This document shows, piece after piece, positions 60,904 through 64,000 of a stretch of 64,000 bases of DNA. Source of the stretch: Actinomycetes bacterium (GTDB lineage: Bacteria > Actinomycetota > Coriobacteriia > Anaerosomatales > Anaerosomataceae); contig JALHJB010000003.1 in assembly GCA_022839745.1 (NCBI GenBank), positions 1-64,000 of the forward strand, given 5' to 3'. Position 1 is the stretch's first letter. Every line of letters begins with the position of its first letter. A program made the position numbers and the translations under genes. Under the pieces are notes generated by a model. It searched no databases. It was given only the letters and a program-made list of their open reading frames with translations, and was not told where the DNA came from.

Positions 60904-61692
60904 CTACTGAATCGCCTCATCAAGCGCGGCCTTGAGCGCTCCCCGCCGCACTGCCGGATCCTCGACCTGAAGGTACTCGACCTGGGCGAGATCATCGCCG
61001 CGCTTGCGGTTCTGACGTGGTTCGACTGCCTCAACGAGGATCGCCTCAAGCGCCGGACCAAGCTTCGACGAGTCAAACGTTGCCGGCATGCTCTGCAGCA
61101 TGCCGTCCTCACCGACCGGCAGGAAGCCGAACCAGGAGAACCGATCCCAGCGCGACGCAAGCCGATTCCAGGTGTGCTCGTACAGCCGGACGCCGAGCCC
61201 GCGCTCAGTCGCCCTGCCCACGTAGATGACCTCGCGACCGTCATACAGCAAGTACACGCCGACCTGATCGCAGAAGTCGACCTGCGTTGAGCCCCCGTAC
61301 TGCTGGCCAAGGATCCGCGGCGAACGGACCCACTCAACCGCGTCACGGCTCCAGTACATGCCAAACGAGGACACGACCTCGTACTGCTCCTCCTGATCGC
61401 GCTCCTCAGGCTCAACGTCACCCGTTGGGGAGGCTACGCTCGACGTTCCACCGTGAGCTGGGCCGGCCGCTCCATACGTGCCCCTGCCGATCCGGACCCA
61501 CGGAGCGCGGTTTCCTTCTCGCTTAATCGCAGTGCTCAGCACGGATGCGACCGTAGCAGCGGGCGTCGCCCCAAGGCTCTTGCGAAGCTCGCCAGCGACG
61601 ATCCGATCCGTGATTTCGATGTAGTGGAGAGGCCCGTCCGCGTCCTCGAGAACCCGCGAAATGGCCTGCTCCCATGTCATCTGCCTCGCCAT
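60904..61692 (-). CDS. HARE-HTH plus GIY-YIG nuclease-domain protein
   Basis: A 262-residue two-domain protein. The first 75 residues are a HARE-HTH domain (TWEQAISRVLEDADGPLHYI through APWVRIGRGTYG), which is found on restriction endonucleases and transcription factors. The second half holds a GIY-YIG nuclease motif, VGVYLLYDGREVIYVGRATE (about 145-165), followed by the metal-ligand-containing LYEHTWNRLASRWDRFSWFG and the Glu in LGPALEAILVEAVEPRQN. It probably recognises and cuts modified or foreign DNA, but the exact substrate is not readable. AAGGGAGTGCC precedes the ATG at 61692. Confidence 0.85.
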   Translation of the reverse strand: MARQMTWEQAISRVLEDADGPLHYIEITDRIVAGELRKSLGATPAATVASVLSTAIKREGNRAPWVRIGRGTYGAAGPAHGGTSSVASPTGDVEPEERDQEEQYEVVSSFGMYWSRDAVEWVRSPRILGQQYGGSTQVDFCDQVGVYLLYDGREVIYVGRATERGLGVRLYEHTWNRLASRWDRFSWFGFLPVGEDGMLQSMPATFDSSKLGPALEAILVEAVEPRQNRKRGDDLAQVEYLQVEDPAVRRGALKAALDEAIQ

Positions 61693-61703
61693 GGCACTCC
61701 CTT

Positions 61704-62669
61704 TCAGGATTGAACCGCTGATAGTCGGAGGTCGCGGAGCGAATCGAGGACGGACTCCCCAAGACGGCGCACAAGCGGCAGTACAGCACCGACCTGCGAC
61801 GCCTCGATCGTGATTTTCCGACCCACCCTCGCGTGAGGGTCTGACGTGGCGGTCACGTACGCCTCATCCACAACACCCATCTTGTGCGCAATCAAGTGCC
61901 GCTTTTGGAACGCGCGCTCAAGATCGCGCCACTCGCTTTCGTTGAACGACGCAGAGAGGTCGAACTCGAACAGGGCGGCAACGCGCTTCGTTAGACCCTT
62001 GAGATTCTGGCACGAGATTGCTGCGGCCTTGGCGGGATCAGTAGCAATGTCTGCATTCACACGGAAGAGCTCTCTCCCAAACGCATCAAATGCGGAGACT
62101 GCGTTCTCAAGAGCGTCCGAAACGAGCTGCCCGGAGAGTGGCCCCTGGACCGAAGCCGCCAGTTCCAGTTCCTTGGCTGCGAGGTCGAGATTGGCTTCTA
62201 GAATCTGAAGCGAGTTGTGGGAGCCACAGTCAGGGCAGAAGGCGAACACCCCGTACACTGCGTAGCGCAGCCCGCACTTGTCGCATACGAGCATGGTCTC
62301 AAGCTGCTTCTCCTGGTACTGGTGCAGTGGGATCGGCCTGCCGGGCTTGACCTCCCACGAAAGGCTGATGAACTCGTTCCGCCGGGGGCGGCGAGTCGAA
62401 AACGCGTTCTTGAGCATCCCCTCGACCAGTTCCTGGACCTTGCGTGTCGCGAGTGACTCTGCGTAGGCAAGCTGGTCTTGCGTCCAGAAGTGATCGTGGT
62501 CCGCCGTGTGGCCGCAGTACGGGCAGTGACAAGGCAGGTCGTCACCCTGAAGGCCGGTGCCAAGCTCAATCTTGAAGTATCCAAGACACTCCTCACTCGG
62601 ACACTCGCGTCCGAAGAAGCCCTCATCGTCATTATCCATGGGGATAGTGCACGCTATCGTATCGGACAC
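61704..62669 (-). CDS. Zinc-ribbon protein of unknown function
   Basis: A 321-residue protein with zinc-binding pairs CPSEEC and CHCPYCG near residues 23-53, and a second ribbon CDKCGLRY with CPDCGS near 130-150. The remaining part is helical with no familiar motif. Its stop is 11 nt before the HARE/GIY-YIG gene, so they are co-transcribed. It might bring the nuclease to its target (inference). A GTG at 62669 follows AAGGGGGGCAGC. Confidence 0.65.
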   Translation of the reverse strand: MSDTIACTIPMDNDDEGFFGRECPSEECLGYFKIELGTGLQGDDLPCHCPYCGHTADHDHFWTQDQLAYAESLATRKVQELVEGMLKNAFSTRRPRRNEFISLSWEVKPGRPIPLHQYQEKQLETMLVCDKCGLRYAVYGVFAFCPDCGSHNSLQILEANLDLAAKELELAASVQGPLSGQLVSDALENAVSAFDAFGRELFRVNADIATDPAKAAAISCQNLKGLTKRVAALFEFDLSASFNESEWRDLERAFQKRHLIAHKMGVVDEAYVTATSDPHARVGRKITIEASQVGAVLPLVRRLGESVLDSLRDLRLSAVQS

Positions 62670-62764
62670 GCTGCCCCCCTTGGCCGCCGACCAGACGCGC
62701 CATTAGTGGTTCGAACGTCTTTGCGGATAACCCGCGAGCGAGGCGAGTCGGGCTGATCCGCAGG

Positions 62765-64000
62765 TTAGAGCTCTGCCGTGACGTAGCCAACGAAGAGACC
62801 TGCCATTGCCTCACGGAAAGCCAGAGGCACGTCGGGCCACGTCGACCAGCCTTCCGCCTCCTTGAATGCTTGCAGTGGCTTGTCTGAGCCAGGAGCAGGG
62901 TATCCGAGGGCGTCTTCAAGACACTCCTGGAGGACTACGACTCTTGCTGGGTCTCCTACTGCATCCTGAATTGGCTGGTTGAACACTTCTGCACCGGCGG
63001 TACCGCCGTCCCTGTCGTGGAGCACCCGGAAGCTGATGCCAAGCGCATTCAGGTACTTGGCCAGCCCGATGATTGAGGCCTTGCCGCGAGCCTTGATGAT
63101 CTCAAAATCGGCGCGGATGCGAAGCCGGGTTTCGACCGGAAGAAGTGCAAGGGCCTCGCGAAGCGTGATGTCTTCCGAGTCTCCCTCGACGACGACAACG
63201 GTCTTGGTGAAGAAGGCGCGCGCCACGTAGTCGTCGATCTTGAGGACCATCTTGACGTAGTCCTTGTCCGTATTCTCAAGCTTCAGGTACTCGTCGGTGA
63301 CGCTGAAAGCGAGCACTTCCGCACAGTGATCGTCACAACGGAAACGGTTAAGCACCTGTCGCGGCTTTCGCGACAAATCGATCATGTAGGGAGAGTGCGT
63401 CGTTGCGACAATCTGGGAGGCGCCGGTCGACAGCTCATAGATGGTGTCTCTCATCTGATTGGCTGCGCTCGGGTGGAGGTAGATCTCCGGTTCCTCGAAC
63501 CCGATGATTAGACTCTGCTCTGGTCCTTGCTCTCTCTTGGCCAGCCAGCTCTGGCGGAATCGGAGCATTCCGAACACTGCGGCCCTCACCATCCCGGTCC
63601 CCTGGTGCGCCACTGCCGTGCGAACGTTGCTCGTCATTTCAATCTTGAACTCAGGAGTCAGCACTTTGCTCGGGTCACTCAGATCGGCGCTAGCGTGGAC
63701 CTGCGAGTCGGGGAACACGCCACCAAGAACCTTGTTGAGTTCAGTCATCATCTTGCCGAATTCGGAAGCTGCGTCCTCCGGGTCAAGTTCCTTCGCCAAT
63801 GCGTCGAGCGACTTCTGAGCGTCCTTGAAGTTCTCCGACTCCGAGCGCACGTCCTCGAACAGCTCGTTGAGGGTCTTGCCGAGAACGCCCTTCTTCGGAT
63901 CATCGAGCTCGTGTCCGGATGCGTCTGCTGGAATGCGGAGGAACCGCGGCAGACGGCTTAGTACGTTTCCCGGGATGCCCCCGGGGTTCTCGAACCACTC
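62765..64000 (-). CDS. OLD-family ATPase/TOPRIM nuclease (5' end beyond window)
   Basis: The frame is open from the window edge to the TAA at 62765, giving 411 visible residues; the N-terminal Walker A lies beyond 64000. It has the ABC/AAA features GFEEPEIYLHP (Walker B-like), ATTHSPYMIDLS, and a TOPRIM-like nuclease motif VVVVEGDSEDITLREAL with later acidic residues in LHDRDGGTAGAEVF. This fits OLD-family endonucleases, such as those in GajA/Gabija-type or retron systems. No helicase partner (GajB) is seen next to it in this window. Confidence 0.85.
   Translation of the reverse strand, partial: EWFENPGGIPGNVLSRLPRFLRIPADASGHELDDPKKGVLGKTLNELFEDVRSESENFKDAQKSLDALAKELDPEDAASEFGKMMTELNKVLGGVFPDSQVHASADLSDPSKVLTPEFKIEMTSNVRTAVAHQGTGMVRAAVFGMLRFRQSWLAKREQGPEQSLIIGFEEPEIYLHPSAANQMRDTIYELSTGASQIVATTHSPYMIDLSRKPRQVLNRFRCDDHCAEVLAFSVTDEYLKLENTDKDYVKMVLKIDDYVARAFFTKTVVVVEGDSEDITLREALALLPVETRLRIRADFEIIKARGKASIIGLAKYLNALGISFRVLHDRDGGTAGAEVFNQPIQDAVGDPARVVVLQECLEDALGYPAPGSDKPLQAFKEAEGWSTWPDVPLAFREAMAGLFVGYVTAEL

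Overview
The window is GC-rich, and its gene content fits an anaerobic, selenium-using actinobacterium. A Coriobacteriia-type organism (for example the Anaerosomatales/OPB41 group) is my best guess; this is inferred from gene content and style, because no rRNA or other marker gene is present. The supporting traits are a membrane-bound selenocysteine formate dehydrogenase with FdhE, an extracytoplasmic multiheme cytochrome c, ferredoxin-thioredoxin-reductase-type redox proteins, B12 uptake under a cobalamin riboswitch, and many GTG starts with stop/start overlaps.

Positions 1-35 kb are mostly housekeeping and respiration. Two NifX/NifB-like Fe-Mo cofactor-domain proteins sit beside a PadR repressor whose palindromic operator covers its own -10 box. 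Next are tilS-hpt-ftsH on the minus strand. The formate dehydrogenase operon (5.9-10.6 kb) has an in-frame UGA (Sec201) followed by a clear SECIS hairpin. Opposite it lies a pair of exported thiol-redox lipoproteins: a thioredoxin-like protein and a peroxiredoxin whose peroxidatic cysteine is encoded by UGA, so it is probably a selenoprotein. FdhE, NfeD and an SPFH protein follow, then a cytochrome with eight heme sites, a glutaredoxin with an FTR-Rieske fusion, two tandem small membrane paralogues, and an MBL-fold hydrolase. The B12 riboswitch/btuFCD/cobO operon, an alpha-oxoamine synthase and a membrane-lipid operon (acyltransferase, CDP-alcohol phosphatidyltransferase, patatin) come next. 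An intergenic segment near 29.0 kb looks like a stand-alone structured RNA. A heme-binding diguanylate cyclase, a DUF2779/Cas4-like nuclease and a glycerophosphodiesterase complete this half.

Positions 36-64 kb form a defence and toxin-antitoxin island, nearly all on the minus strand. It starts with an unidentified three-gene operon, then an AbiEi/AbiEii pair with a palindromic operator, an NYN-domain nuclease with coiled coil, a large membrane protein, a broken DUF2075 remnant and a NERD helicase. At its core, hsdM-hsdS-hsdR (type I restriction-modification) runs directly into a five-gene cassette: PLD-DEAD helicase, 67-aa protein, DndD/SMC-like ATPase, small DndE-like protein, and HEAT/winged-helix protein. 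All genes are tightly spaced or overlapping. No sulfur-transfer dnd genes are visible, so this looks like an unclassified anti-phage module carried in a type I RM transcription unit. Beyond it lie a frameshifted MazF-like toxin after an XRE-ImmA protein, a YjzC-like gene, a HARE-HTH/GIY-YIG nuclease, a zinc-ribbon protein and an OLD-family ATPase/nuclease cut by the window edge.

Four genes appear broken by frameshifts: DUF937, a lipoprotein, DUF2075 and MazF. Two in-frame UGA codons (formate dehydrogenase and peroxiredoxin) look like selenocysteine instead.
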